Positions 23,321 to 39,699 of a stretch of 64,000 bases of DNA are shown in pieces. Within the stretch, counting starts at the first letter, position 1; every line of letters begins with the position of its first letter. The notes under the pieces are model-generated. The model had not been told where the DNA came from and did not search any database. It saw only the letters and a list, made by a program, of their open reading frames with translations. The DNA lies in contig NZ_CP109496.1 in the NCBI RefSeq assembly GCF_036231355.1, forward strand, positions 7,874,001-7,938,000, in the 5' to 3' direction. The position numbers and the translations under genes are program-made. The DNA is from Streptomyces sp. NBC_01431 (GTDB lineage: Bacteria > Actinomycetota > Actinomycetes > Streptomycetales > Streptomycetaceae).

Positions 23321-24338
23321 CGCACTGGATGTCCTCTACGGCGGGAGCGGTCCGAGGGGCGGGGGTGGCGGGGGCCGTTGTGGTGGCCGGGCCGCGGGTG
23401 AGCGCGTCGAAGAACTGGCCCATCACGAAGTCGACACCCGCCGGCGTGACCGTGCGCAGGTTCGGCTCGAAGAACACGGCCTTGAAGGGGAAGCCGGTGA
23501 CGATCTCGTAGGCGGGGAAGTAGTCGACGTGGTCGAGCTCCTGGGTCAACTGCCCTGCCACCGCGCGCAGTACGGACTTGGAGTAGGTGGTCGCGGTGAG
23601 CGCGTGGTCGCCGGTCGCCGTCGCCGTGAGCGGTACCGGAGACACGGTCAGCAGGACGCGCAGTCCGGGGTTGGCCGTGCGGGCGAGCGCGATGGCGGCT
23701 GACAGATTGTCGTACACCTCGGCGAAGGTGAAGTTGTGGAACACGTGCCGGCCGGAGTCGTACGTCCCGCGCACGGTGCCCGGACAGACCGGGTGGACCG
23801 TGCCATCGGCGCGGTCGCGCCATGCCTCGGTCAGTCCGAGTGTGAAGACGAGGCAGCTCGCCCCCGTCACGGCGCCACGGATCGCCGCCAGGGTCGCCAG
23901 CCGTGCCTGTGTCACCGCGTCGGCCGAAGCGTGGCCCCCGGGCTCGACCGAGGGGCGCCAGGGATCGTAGAAACGGCCGTCCTCGATCCACGCCTCCCCG
24001 GGAGGCGCGGCCTCGTGGAACGCCCAGGACAGCCACTGCCGCAACATCGCGGCGGTGTAGATGTTTCCGGTGCGGAACGAGAACACACCGAAGTGGCGTG
24101 CCTCGCGCTCGGCGCGGGTGAGGCCCGGCGGGGCGGGTTCGGCGTCGCGCCAGTTCATGCCGCGCTCCAGCAGCGCGCGGCCGATGTGGCGGGCGAAGCA
24201 GGACCCCGCGGTGAGGATCACGTCGTCCTGGCCCAGGGCGAACTTCGGGGTCCACAGGCCGCCGATTTCCCGCAGTTCGGGCTCGGCCACGGCGGTGCGC
24301 CAGAACGAGCGCGGTGGCAGCGATCGATAGGGGGTCAT
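23286..24338 (-). CDS. GSCFA-domain protein of the NRPS cluster
   Basis: 350 residues; ATG 24338 with a GAGAGGATG site, 9 bases after the NRPS-PKS stop. The defining motif appears as LTAGSCFARHIGRALLERGM at about 43. Other family features are FGVFSFRTGNIYTAAMLRQW, LVFTLGLTEAWRD and a C-terminal core with VLLTVSPVPLTATA. GSCFA proteins are SGNH-superfamily relatives of unclear function. The last 35 residues (TTTAPATPAPRTAPAVEDIQ) are a Pro/Ala linker followed by an acidic tail. Together with the overlapping SGNH-like gene it forms a pair that may act as one complex on the NRPS product (inference). Confidence 0.8.
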   Translation of the reverse strand: MTPYRSLPPRSFWRTAVAEPELREIGGLWTPKFALGQDDVILTAGSCFARHIGRALLERGMNWRDAEPAPPGLTRAEREARHFGVFSFRTGNIYTAAMLRQWLSWAFHEAAPPGEAWIEDGRFYDPWRPSVEPGGHASADAVTQARLATLAAIRGAVTGASCLVFTLGLTEAWRDRADGTVHPVCPGTVRGTYDSGRHVFHNFTFAEVYDNLSAAIALARTANPGLRVLLTVSPVPLTATATGDHALTATTYSKSVLRAVAGQLTQELDHVDYFPAYEIVTGFPFKAVFFEPNLRTVTPAGVDFVMGQFFDALTRGPATTTAPATPAPRTAPAVEDIQCDDAVLDYYNPH

Positions 24339-24347
24339 GACATCCTC

Positions 24348-27300
24348 TCAGCGGGGCTCGGCAGCCGTCCCGGTCGCGTTGTTGACGGCGTCGGCCACCG
24401 CCCGTACCCAAGGGGCCCTGACGATCCCGTAGTGCGTGGTGTCGAGCTCGTGAAAGCCGTCGAGCAGCGGCAACCGCTCCTCCCACAGCCGCCGTTGCTC
24501 CTCGGGGGAGCCCAGCACCGGCAGGCCGTCCACCGGGCGGGTCGCGATCCACAGACGGCTGGGCGTGCCGGTGAGCCGGGGCGGCCGATGGTGTGCCATG
24601 GCGCCGACGTTGGCCCGGCAGCAGCGCGCGAGACGCTCGGCGTACGCCAGCGCCTCCGGGCTCGGTCCGGTTGCGGTACGGCTCCCGTCCGTGCCGCCCT
24701 GTCCCGTTCCGCCCTGGCTCAGCTCGTGCGCGAAGATTGCCGCGTACCGCGCTTCGTCGTACGCCTGGAAGTGCGGCCCCGCGTCCGGCGGCGGCGGGTC
24801 GAGCAGATGGAGCCCGGTAGCCGGGTGGCCGGCCGCCTCCGCCTCGGCCGCCACGGCGTGTGCCACCCAGCCGCCGAACGACCAGCCCGCGAGGTGCCAG
24901 CGCCACTGGGCGTGCGGGAATCGCGCACGCAGCGCGGCGTGGTAGTGGCGGGCCCGCTCGGCCAGCGACCAGGACGGCAGGTCGGGGCTGCGCAGGGCGG
25001 GGTCGGCGATCAGACAGACCGTCAGGTGCGGGTCGAGGACCGACACGAGCGCCCGGTATGCCTGGACGTCTCCGCCGACCGGATGGATCAGGCACACCAC
25101 GTCGTTCCCGGTGCCCTCCTGCCACACCTCGATGGGCACCTGGTCCACACCGGGAGCCGCACCGGAACCGGCGTCCTCGGCTTCCCCCGTGAGGGCCAGC
25201 ACACCGTTGAGGCTGATGCGATGGCCCAGCTGGGAGAGTTCGAGGACGACGCCGTAGTGCTGCTCGACCTTGGCGATGAGGTCGAGCATGGTCAGCGAGT
25301 CGACGCCCTGGTCGTACAGCGAGACGTCCGGGTCGATCTCGTCGAGTCCCAGCCAGCCGCACACCCAGCCGCTGAGCCGGGCGGCGGTCGCTTTCCGTGG
25401 TTCCGCATTCTGCGTGACGGGTGCGCGTCTTGCGCGCGGTACCGCCTCCGGCGCCGCTGACGGGGCGTAGAAGTCGTGGGCCCGCTCGATGTCGGTCGTG
25501 GAGACCAGGAGATGCGGAAGCTGGAGTTGCAGCGCTCGTGCGAACAGCCGCTGCCCCTCCTTGACCGCGAGACCCACCGCCAGGTGTTCCTGGTGGCGGG
25601 CGTCCGAGCGCAGGGCGTCCCGGGCCATGCCTACCTCGCTCCAGATGTCCCAGCCGATGCCGATCCGCAGCGTGGTGGCGGTGGCGTCCGAGCGGTATCG
25701 GGCGAAGCCGTCCAGAAGACCGTTCGCGGCCGCGTAGTCGAACTGGCCGACCCCGCCGTACTGCGCGGACATCGACGAGCAGTACGCCGCGAAGCCCGGC
25801 CGGTAGTGCTCGATCAGCCGCTCGACCAGCAGGGTGCCGCGCAGCTTGGCGGCCGTGGCCCGCCGCATCGCCACGGTGTCGCGCCGGGAGATCAGCCCGC
25901 CGCCCGCCGAGCCCGCGGCGTGCACCAAGCCGTCGATCCCGCCGGCCCCCCTCGTGTGCGAGGCGATCCTGGCGAGGATGACGTCGAGCGCGTCCTCGGC
26001 CAGATCGGCCTCGACCAGCGCGACACGGTCCGCCCACGGGGCGAGATCCGCGGGCAGCCGTGCACCGCGGGAGAGCAGGACGACCCGGCACTCGGAGTGT
26101 GCGAGGAGCCACGCGGCCAGGGAGCGGCCGATGCCTCCCGTGCCGCCGATGACGAGGTACGTGGCCGGGGCAGCGGTCAGCGCGAAGGGCGCCGTGGTGA
26201 CGGGGGCGGGCACCGGCAGCAGCGCCTGCCGCCACCAGTAGCCCTGCCGCAGCGCGAGACGCCGGGGCAGTTCCGAGGCGGCGTCGGTCCCGGCGAGGAG
26301 CGCCGCAAGGGCCCCGCTCCAGTCGGCCGGGTCCGCGCCGGGAAGGTCCACCCAGTGTCCTTGGAGGGCACACTCCTGTGGTGCCACTTCTCCCGCGCCC
26401 GCGAGCAGCCCCAACTCCGGCCGCCACACGCCACCTTCGGTCGGCTGTGCCCCGTACGAGAGCCACCAGGTCCGCAGCCGCAGTGGCCGCGACAGTTCGC
26501 CGACCGCCCGCAGCAGGGCGGCCGGGGTGTCCAGGCAGGCCCAGCGGGCGTGCTCCAGCGCCTCCTCGCCGATCGGCCCGTCGACCGCCAGCGGCAGCGC
26601 GTGCAGCCAGTCGACACCGACCTCGTTCGCGTCGGCCGACGCCGGAGCCAGTGCGTCAAGCAACTGCCGTAGTGACTCGGGGTCGGCCGGGTCCACTTCG
26701 TAGACGTCGGCCGCGAGTTGGGCGAAGGCGTCGGCAGCGCTGACGCGTACCACCCGGTCGTAGACCGTGGCGAAGGGGGCCAGTGCGTCGGACGGTAGGG
26801 GGGTGACGGTCATCGCCACCAGCACTCCCGCCATCCGCGGCCCGGCCGCGGAGACGGCACGGCTCAGCCGGACCCAGTGCGGCTGGTGCAGCCAGTCGGC
26901 CTCGGGCAGGCGCTGCGGGCTTCCGCCGTCGCCGGCCGGGGCCGTGGCGCGCTCGAAGTCGTACTCGGCGAGCGCGAAGCTCGGCGGCGGGAAGTCCCAG
27001 GGAGCCCTCGCGGGTCCGGCGGGCCAGCGGACCGGCCGGCCGGACAGCCACGCGGTCACCACATCACCGGCCGTGTGCTCCACGGCGCGGCACTCCTCCC
27101 CGCGCGCCGTCACCTCGACGCCGGACACCGTACGCAGCCAGGCCACCGCCTCGGACGCGTCGGCGCAGACCGCCGCGGCCCGCAGGCGGCGCGCGGGCCG
27201 TCCCGCTTGCAGATGGCGGAGCACCAGGGCGTACGCCTCGGGCCGTGCCTGAAGGTAGTCGGCGATGCGGGCGGCGTCGGCGCGCAGCCCGGCAGCGCTG

Positions 27301-30300
27301 GTACTGGAGAGCAACAGGCATGGAATGAGGGGGAGTTGGGGGTCCACCCCCTCCGGTGTTCCGTCTGCTTCGAGCACCAGATGGGCATTGGTGCCGCCGA
27401 TGCCGAAGCTGCTCACCGCGGCCACCCGGGGCCGTCCCGCGGGCCAGGGCGCCGCTGCGGCCGGGACGTGGAACGGCGCCGTGTCGGGGCCCATCTGGGG
27501 ATTGAGCGTGCGGAAGCCGACGTTGGGCGGAATCAGCCCGTGGTGGACGGCGAGGGCGGCCCGTACGAGACCCACCACTCCCGCCGCGGCTCCCAGATGG
27601 CCGATCTGGCTCTTCACCGAGGACAGCGCGCATCGGTCGGCCTCGGCCAGGTCGAACGCCTGGCGCAGCGCGCCGACCTCGACCGGATCGCCGAGCCGGG
27701 TGCCCGTGCCGTGCGCCTCGACGTATCCCAGGTCGGCGCTGTCTCGGCCACTGCGGCGCAGCGCGGCGCGGATCACCTCGCGCTGGCCCGGAAGCGAGGG
27801 CGCGCTGTAACTGAGCTTGCCCGCACCGTCGTTGTTCAGCGCCGACCCCGTGACCACCGCGTACACGGTGTCGCCGTCGCGTCGCGCGAGGCTCAGCGGC
27901 TTGAGTACCACCACACCGACACCGCTGGCGCCGATCGTGCCGTCGGCGTCGTCACTGAACGGCCGGCAGTGACCGTCCCTGGAGAAGATGTGCTGAGGGC
28001 GGTACGCGTAGCCATCCGTCAGCAGCGTGTCGACGAGCACCCCGCCCGCCAGCATGACCTCGGCCTCGCCCTGGCGCAGCAGCCCCGCCGCGACGTGCAC
28101 GGCGACCAGCGAACTGGCGCACGCGGCCTGCACGGTGAACGCGGGGCCCGTCAGATCGAGGTGGTAGGCGACCTTGGTGGTGAGGAAGTCCTTGTCGTGG
28201 TGGAGCGCCAGCTGGAAGCCGTCCGGCAGTTGCTCCGGGTCGGCCTCGCGCAGCAGGGACTGGAAGTAGGTGTTCTCACCGCAGCCGGCGACGAGCCCGA
28301 TGCGCTGCCCGGACGGGTCCGCGATCCCCGCATGGGCCAGCGCCTGCACGGAACTCATGAGCAGATGGCGCTGCTGCGGATCCATCAGCCGCGCCTCCTG
28401 GCGGCTGATGCCGAAGTGCTCGGGGTCGAAGGAGAGAAGCCCCGACATCTGACTGCGCGCGCCGACCAGTCCGTCGGCCGCTTCGAAGTGCTCCACGCCG
28501 CGTGCTCCGGTCCGCACCATCTCCCAGAAGGAGGCGAGGTCGTCGGCGCCCGGCAGCCGTACGGCCATGCCGATGACGGCGATCGGTTCGTCCGCCACGG
28601 CGTGCGCGGGGCGGTCCGTGTCGGTCGTGCGCAGCGCACCGTCCAGGAACGCGGCGAGGCGGCGGATGGTGACGTGCTCGAACAGGTCGGGGACGGTGAA
28701 GCTCAGACCGGGCTCGGCGGTGCAGCGCAGTTGGAAGCGCATCAGATCGAGGCTGGAGGCGCCCGCGTCGAAGAAGCGCTCATCGGGGGCGACGGTCCGG
28801 CCGAGCAGTTCGGTGAGCAGTTCGGTCAACCGGGCCTCGCGGGGCGTCAGAACCGACGGGTCCTGGGAGACAGCATTCGGCGATTGCAGTTCGTCACCGG
28901 GCGCGGTCAGGGCCGCGCGGCGGTCCAGTTTGCCGCTCGGTGTGAGCGGCAGACTCGCCAGGCGACGGAAGCGGTCGATCCGTACGTACGGCGGCAGCAG
29001 CGGCGCCAGATGGCGTGTCAGCTCCGCGCCCGTGGGACCTGGAGCCGGGTTTTGGGCCGTGGTCCCGGGGCGGAACGCCAGGCAGGCGACGAGCCGTTCA
29101 CCGTCCCGTGCCACCACCGCGTTGACGACGTCGGGGTGGCGCAGCAGTGCCGCCTCGACCTGGCCGAGCTCCAGGCGGTGGCCGCTGAGCTTGATCTGCT
29201 GGTCGTCGCGGCCCTGGTAGTGCAGCAGGCCGTCCCGGTCGAAGTGGGCCAGGTCGCCGCTGCGGTAGAAGGTTCCCAGGCCGGGCAGTTCGACGAAGCG
29301 CTCCGCGTTGAGCCGCGCGTCGCCCAGATAGCAGGGCGCGGCCATCGGGCCGCCGATGAGCAGATGACCGGTGCGGCCCGGCGGTACGGGCTCGTCCGCC
29401 TCGTCGACCACACGCAGCCAGGCAGCCGTCACCGGTCTGCCGATGGCCGGGCGCTCCGGCCAGTGGGCGGGATCGCCCTCCAGGCAGAGGCCGCTGACCA
29501 CATGGGTCTCGGTCGGCCCGTAGTGGTTGAACAGACGGGCGCCGGGCAGTCCGGCGAACCAGCGGCGGATGGCGTCGGTGCACAGCAGTTGCTCGCCCGC
29601 GGTGATCACTTCGCGCAGCCGGGAGGGGTAGCGGCCGAGCCGCACGCCGTGCTCGGCGAGCAGGTTCAGGGCCACGTACGGCAGGAACAGGCGCTCGGTA
29701 CCCGCCGCTTCGAGCTGGTCGAGTAGAGCGGGCGCGTCGTGGCGCCATGAAGGCTGCACCAGATGCAGCACACCACCGCCGCACAGCGTGGTGAAGATTT
29801 CCTGGAAGGAGACGTCGAAGGACAGCATGGAGAACTGCTGAGTGACGGCGAGGGATCCCAGGCCCCCCGAGTCGCGCTGCCATTGCAGCAGGTTGCACAG
29901 CGTCCGGTCGGACACCTGCACTCCCTTGGGAGTGCCGGTGGAGCCCGAGGTGAACAGGGTGTACAGCGGACGCCGGCCGTCGTGCGGCGGCAGCGCGGGG
30001 ACGGCCGACGGAACGTGGTCCGCCGAGGGGACCCGGTGCCGCGGCAGGCCATGGGGAGCGATGGCGTCGAGGGCGTCCGCGTCCTCAGCTGCCACCAACA
30101 CGCACAGCGGCTCCACTTGGGCCAGGATCTGCCGCAGCAGCTCCTTCGGATAGGCGGGGTCGAGCGGCACGATGGTCAGGTTCAGCCGGGCCAGCGCAAG
30201 CAGCGCCACCACGTGTTCGGGCGACGGCTGGAGGTACAGCGCGACACTGCGGGGGCCGCTGTCACCCGGCACCGGTGGGTACAGCCGCTGGAGCTCGGCG

Positions 30301-33300
30301 GCGAACGCGCCGGCTCTCGCGTCCAGTTGGGTGTACGTGAGGCTGCGGCCCGCGTGCACCAGTGCGGGCGCTTCGGGTGTGCGCAATACCTGAAGGGCGA
30401 AGCCCTCGGCGACGGTGACGTGGGCGAGGGGAGCCGAATCGGCGCGCCCCGGCTCGGGCAGCCGACGACGCAGCGGTGCCACCAGTTCGGACAGTGGACG
30501 GTCGGCACCATCGGTGAGCGCCTCGATGCCGCTCTCGAACAGCTCGGCCAGAGACGCCATTTCGGCCGCGTCGAAGTGACGGGCGTCGTACTCCCACAGG
30601 CAGTCGAGGCCGGTCGCCCGCTCGACCACCGACAGGGTCAGGGGACACTTCGCGTCGAGCGGTGCCCGCCACTGCGGTTGGACGTCGCAGCCGGGCAGCG
30701 CCAGCGTGTCGAAGTCGGTGTTCTCCAGGACGAACATGAAGTCGAACGGTGTGCTGCCCGCCGGGCCCGGTAGATCGGCGACGGCGTCGGCGAGGACCAC
30801 GTCCTGGCGGTCCAGGATCGCCTGGGCTGCGGCGCCGTACCGCAGGAGCTGGGAGCGCAGGTGCTCGCGCGGGGCCACGTCCAGGGGGAGCAGCACGGTG
30901 TTCGCGAACATGCCGACGCTGGACTCGAAGTCCTGCACGGGCCGGTTGGCCACCGGCGCGGCGATCCGTGGCCGGGTGCGGCCGGTGGCCCCGTACAGGC
31001 TCCAGGCGTAGACGCCCAGGAGGACGTGGAAGCGGGTGAGACCGAGGTCAGCACAGAGCCGGTCGAGCGCGGTGCGACGGGTCGAGTCGAGGGAGGTGTG
31101 CAGCAGCCGCCCCATGGGGCCGGCCGCCGGGTGCACAGGTTCCAGAGGCGCCGTGTCGGCCGCACCGGCCCGGTCGTGCGTCAACTCGCCGTAGAGGGAA
31201 GCCAGTTCGGAGCGCTGGGTGCGGTAGGCGGGCTGGTTGAACCACTCGGACTGCCAGCGGGCGTAGTCGAGCGGCGTCGGCGCCGGCCGCGTGGCTGCCT
31301 GGCTCGCGTGGCCGACGGCTGCCGCGTAGTCGGCCGACAGCTCGCCGAACAGCACATTGAGCGACCAGCCGTCGACCGCGATGTGATGCATACACACGTA
31401 CAGGTCGCCGCCGCCCAGGCGGGGCAGCCAGCACGCCTGGAACAACCGGGGCCGTGCCAGGTCGAAGGGCGTGGCGAACAGCCGGTCGGTGAAGGCTCTT
31501 CGGCCCGCCGCGTCGCGCGGGGCCTCCGCCGGAGGTTCGGTCCACGGGTCGTACGGCTCGTTCACCGTCTGCACCAGACCCTCGGGTGTAGCGGTGAAGG
31601 AGGTGCGCAGCGCGGGGTGGCGGGCCACGAGACGTCGCAGCGCGTCGCGCAGCGCGCTGACGTCGGCAGCGCCGTCGACGCGGAAGACCATCGGCACGCT
31701 GTATGCGAGGGACGCCGGATCGCGCTGTTGCAGGAGCCACAGCCGCTGCTGCTCGGAGGTGGCGGGCGCGGTGCGCGGACCCGCCGCGTCGGTCGGCGCC
31801 GGTGCGGTAACGTCGGGGTAGGAGCAGGCGGTTGCCTCCGTCGCTGCCGCCAGCTCGGCGAAGTCGCTCCGCAACACCAGGGACGGGGGCAATTCGCAGC
31901 CCCAGAGCCGGCGTGCCTCGAAGCGCAGCCGCAGCGCCCTGAGCGAGTCGCCGCCGCAGGCGATCCAGCGGTCGGTGAGGCACAGGCCCTCGATGCCCAG
32001 GATCCGTTCCGCGAGGGCGAGAACCTCCCGCTGCCGGGCGGTGCGGACGTCATCGGCCCGGGCGGCTCCGGTGCGCCGCCACGGTGCGACGTCGCGCCCC
32101 AGCAGGGCTTCCCGGTCGACCTTGCCGTTGGCGTTGAGCGGCAACTCGTCGACCAGGTAGGTCTGGTGGGGGCGCATGTACGCGGGCAGGGCGGTGTCCA
32201 GGTGCCGGTGGAAGTCGTCGAAGGACAACGCGGAGCCGAGGGTCAGATACGCGAGCAGTTCGTTGACGCCGTTCGCCTCGCGGCGGGTGCAGACGTACGC
32301 CTGGCGGACCGCGGGGTGCGTCACGATCCGACGCTCCAGCTCGCCCGGTTCGATGCGGAAGCCGCGCACCTTGACCTGGCGGTCGGCGCGCCCGACGTAC
32401 TCGAACCGCCCCGCGGCGTCGAGCCGGACCAGGTCGCCGGTGCGGTAGTGGCGCACCGGGATGCCGTCAGACCGCTCCAGGGTGACGAAGCGGCGCTCGG
32501 TCTCCTCGGGGAGGTTGCGGTAGCCGACGGCCAATGCCTCGCCCGCCAGGCACAGTTCGGCGGTCCGGCCGGGCTCGGCAGGGCGGTTGCCCTCGGCCGG
32601 CACGAGGGCCTCGGTGCCCGGCAGTGCCCGCCCGATGGGCACCACATCGCCCGCGAAGTCCCGGGGGATGGGGTGGCACAGCGCGAACGTCGTGGCTTCC
32701 GTGGGGCCGTAGACGTTGTAGAGCTGGGTGGTACTGGTGACGTTGGACCGGTACCAGCGGCGGATCAGCCGGGCGTTCAGCTGCTCACCGCCCACCAGCA
32801 CCTGGCCGACGCCGGCGAAGCAGTGCGGCACCTGGTCGACCACCGCGTTGAACAGCGCGACGGTGACGAAGAGGGTGTCGATGCGCAGCCGTTCCAGTTC
32901 GGCCGCCAGCACGTCGGGCGTCTGCGCCGTCTCGTCGTCGACGATCACACAGCAGCCGCCGGTCAGCAGCGGCACCCAGACCTCGAAACTGAGCGCGTCG
33001 AAGGCGGGGTTGGACAGGCACGCGTAGCGGGCGCCTTCGCGAAGAGCGATGTACCCGGGGCGGGCGAGGCGCATGATTCCCGCGTCCCGCACCTCGACGC
33101 CCTTGGGCAGTCCTGTGGTGCCCGAGGTGTAGAAGACGAAGGAGACCGGTGCGGCGACCTTCGGCTCGGTGCGCGGATCCGGCGCGGGGGAGCCCGCGCC
33201 GCCGCAGAGGAGCTCGTCGACCGGCAGGGGCCGTACGCCCCCGGGGAGTCCCTTCGGCGCCGCGGCGCCGTGGAGCACCGCCACGCTCGCCGAGTCGGTC

Positions 33301-33607
33301 AGGATGTGGCGCTGCCGCTCGGGCGGGCTCTGCGCGTCCAGGGGAACGACCACCGCGCCCAGGCGCAGGATGCCGAGCATGGCGCAGACCAGCTGCCGGG
33401 AACGCGGCAGGCAGACCGCGACCGCCTGTCCCGGCCGCACACCGTGCCGGTGCAGGGCATCGGCGACGGCCGCGCTAGCGGTGTCGAGGTGTGCGTAGTC
33501 CAGGGTGTGTTCGCCGTCGATGAGCGCGGGCGCCGACGGGTGGCGATGGGCCCGGTCGAGTACGGCGGCGGCGAGGCCGGGGGCGGGGAAGTGCGGTGCG
33601 GCACCCA

Positions 33608-33608
<1 letters not shown>
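24348..33608 (-). CDS. Hybrid NRPS-PKS, A-T-C-A-T-KS-KR-ACP-TE
   Basis: 3086 residues; ATG 33608 overlaps the NRPS stop (TGATG). Domains: A1 (FYTSGTTGLPKG, about 159); T1 (ACGGDSLRALRL, about 551); C (HHIAVDGWS, about 744); A2 (LFTSGSTGTPKG, about 1221); T2 (FDAGASSLDLMRF, about 1617); KS (Cys in ACASSLVAVH, about 1830; EAHGTGT, about 1966; GHLGAAAG, about 2003); KR (VIGGTGGIGRS, about 2489; Tyr in FDYAAAN, about 2624); ACP (GVDSLTM, about 2771); TE (GWSFGGW, about 2911). Between KS and KR there is only linker and KR structural sequence, with no GHSxG acyltransferase. Pocket residues read by eye are D-A-F-F-L-G-V-T-F-K for A1 (aliphatic, Ile/Val-like) and D-V-Q-F-I-A-H-V-V-K for A2, the established proline pattern. 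Predicted unit: aliphatic-Pro-C2 with beta-hydroxyl. Confidence 0.95.
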
Positions 33609-37690
<4,082 letters not shown>

Positions 37691-38352
37691 AGCCGGGACT
37701 GGATATATGTCTCAGCGGGGTTTGTAGAGTGCCGATGCGTCCCCGCAGCGCACTGCATGGACTGAAATAAACAGGGCAAGTGATGCGGGAGTCGGGGGAT
37801 TCCAGGGGGAATTCCGGCGCATGGTCCGATGTGCCGTACGCGAGCGATCGAACGGCCGCGCCGGTGGCTGGATCTGATCCCCCGAGCGGTGGTTGAGATG
37901 ATTGATCAGTGGTTCTGAGTCTGTCAATGGTCGTTCGACCGGGGGTGTCACCCTGACACGCCGCCGACCGATCGTTCTGCCCGAACGGCCCAGAGGACAG
38001 GTACGGAAGGGCAAAGTGGCCGCCGGAATATTGCATCTCACCTGATTCCTGAGGCAGGTTGAGGCGAATCTCTGACCTCAGGTAACAGGGACTGTGACTT
38101 CCATGCCGGACGCTCCTGACGAAGTCTCTTTCCGACGGGAGCGCCGTGGGTAGTTCTGGCGTGGAGGAATTCCGGCATCCAGGGGGCCCGGCGAGTGCCT
38201 GGATCGTCCCGCCTGTGGTGTTGGTCCGGTGGTGGGTGCCGTTTGATCCGGTGGTGGGCCACGGACCGGACTCTTGCTCCGGCATGGGGCGCTACATTCA
38301 TGACAACGGGCACTGCTTTGCCCACCGGCTGTGCGCCATCCATCCGTCGTCC
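37691..38352. other. Upstream region of the NRPS operon
   Basis: About 660 bases with no recognised gene. The 37691-38050 part is less GC-rich than its surroundings and should contain the operon promoter; several partial palindromes occur (around 37885-37925), but no operator or pathway regulator gene could be identified. The rest is decayed sequence next to IS debris. Confidence 0.5.
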
Positions 38353-38497
38353 GGTCCATCCCCGCGCGTGCACGAACGTGGTGCTGCCTGGCTGCGCCGG
38401 GCAGAGGGTCCATCCCCCATGCGGGCAGGGAGCAGTGCTCAATACCCTCATCAACCCTGGGATGCCAAGGCCCATCCCCACGTCCGCGGGGAGTACG
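38353..38497 (+). CRISPR. Possible degenerate type I-E CRISPR remnant
   Basis: Three imperfect repeats begin GGTCCATCCCC (38353), GGTCCATCCCC (38407) and GGCCCATCCCC (38469). The second and third are 62 bases apart, close to the roughly 61-base period of type I-E arrays (29 + 32/33), and the third has the CCCC-loop-GGGGAG hairpin core (CCCCACGTCCGCGGGGAGTA) of actinobacterial I-E repeats. The first keeps only its 5' half and its spacing is 54. No cas genes are in the window. Chance or a decayed orphan array are both possible. Confidence 0.3.
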
Positions 38498-38544
38498 ACG
38501 ACTACCTCTCCCTGGAAATGGTCCTCTAGGAGGGGCGTGGAAGT

Positions 38545-39283
38545 GGCTGGGTGGCCGCCGGGGGCGGGCTGGGTCGGCGATCCAGTCGGCGATGCGGGTG
38601 ACGTTGCAGGCCAGTGCGGTCAGGACGTGCTGGACGTGCGTCTTTGGCAGGCCGCGGTAGCGGGTTCGGCGCAGACCGCAGGCGCGGATGTTCTGGGAGA
38701 GGGTGGCTTCGATGCCGGCGCGGATCGCGTAGCGGCGCTGCCAGTCCTCGGTGCGCTGGTCGAGACGGTTGTGCTGCTGGATCTCGTGCAGTTCGCGGGT
38801 GGGTAGCAGCGCGAGCGAGCGCGGGCCGCTGACCGCGTCGGTGCACTGGGGGCGGACGGGGCAGGCCAGGCAGGTGGCCTTGTCGAACTTGACCTGGATG
38901 TAGCCGTGGCCGCTGATGCGCAGGGGCCGCCACTCGCGGCTGAGGGTGCCCTGGGGACAGGTGGCCCGGCGGTGCTCCCAGTCGATCGTGAAGGCGGCCT
39001 TGTCGAACCCGGCCCCGCTTTTGGCCTGGTGGCTGTGGTCGGGCACGACCGGGCCGAGCAGGGTGATGCCGTGCACCCGCTGGGCGCGTTCGATCTGCGT
39101 GGGGCTGATGTAGGCGGCGTCGACCGCGTGCTCGGCCGGGGTCAGGTCGATCGCCGCGAGGTCGTCGTGGATCTGGGCGGTGAGTTCGCCGTCCTGGACC
39201 GGGGCGATCGTGGTGGCCACGTGCACGACCACCTCCGGCAGTTCTGACGCGCACGTCTCGGTGAAGTGGGTGCAGCCAGCCAC
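38545..39283 (-). pseudogene. IS1182-family transposase, C-terminal remnant
   Basis: Minus-strand frame: VVVHVATTIAPVQDGELTAQ, LAAIDLTPAEHAVDAAYISP, RWKFDKA-like KFDKATCLACPVRPQCTDAV (zinc Cys cluster), ELHEIQQHNRLDQRTEDWQ, RRYAIRAGIEATLSQNIRAC and HVLTALACNVTRIADWI. This is the C-terminal half of IS1182-type transposases with the DDE-motif Glu (GIEATLSQ). The N-terminal half is absent. Immediately upstream (about 39285-39380) is a fragment from another transposase type (LSLNASVRGNLEPLRAKMTK). No native stop remains and the frame runs on to 38078. Confidence 0.8.
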
Positions 39284-39548
39284 GGTCGGCGAGCTTGGTC
39301 ATCTTCGCCCGCAGCGGCTCCAGATTGCCGCGCACCGAGGCGTTCAGACTCAGCCACTCGCCAACCGCTCTGACCTGCACCGGGCCGTCGGGACCGGACC
39401 GGCGTCAGTGAGTGCCACCGGCCCCGCCGCGAGCGCGGGTCGGGCACCGAGCCGAACCAGAGGCTCAGGTGACAACCACAACCACGGGACTTGTAGCCGT
39501 CTGGTTTCAGCCTGCGAACGTTTCTGCCCGCGGATTGTGCGAGAAGGA

Positions 39549-39576
39549 TTGACGTCATTCATGGGATGTCTAGCAT
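39549..39576 (+). promoter_or_regulatory. Putative promoter of the GH62 gene
   Basis: TTGACG (39549-39554), 16 bases, then TAGCAT (39571-39576); followed 25 bases later by the operator-like palindrome at 39602. Confidence 0.5.
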
Positions 39577-39601
39577 TCTCTCGATCGGTACTTCGACCCT
39601 T

Positions 39602-39617
39602 GTTCGATATAACGAAC
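39602..39617. promoter_or_regulatory. Operator-like palindrome GTTCGATATAACGAAC
   Basis: A 16-base near-palindrome (GTTCG..CGAAC arms) about 80 bases before the GH62 start. Two close matches precede the GH43 gene (41494 and 41513). Its position downstream of the proposed -10 would fit a repressor released by an arabinoxylan-derived sugar. The regulator is not in the window. Confidence 0.6.
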
Positions 39618-39699
39618 ATACGGGGTTGCATCACGCCTGCAGCCGGACAGCCTCCGACGGGGCAAACCGGAGTCGCTTGCTCAAGGATGACGAGGTCTT

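Noticed and set aside
26877..29726. A 949-codon plus-strand open frame opposite the hybrid NRPS-PKS
   Set aside because: Antisense shadow of the KS/KR region with Gln/Gly/Arg-rich composition and no family features.
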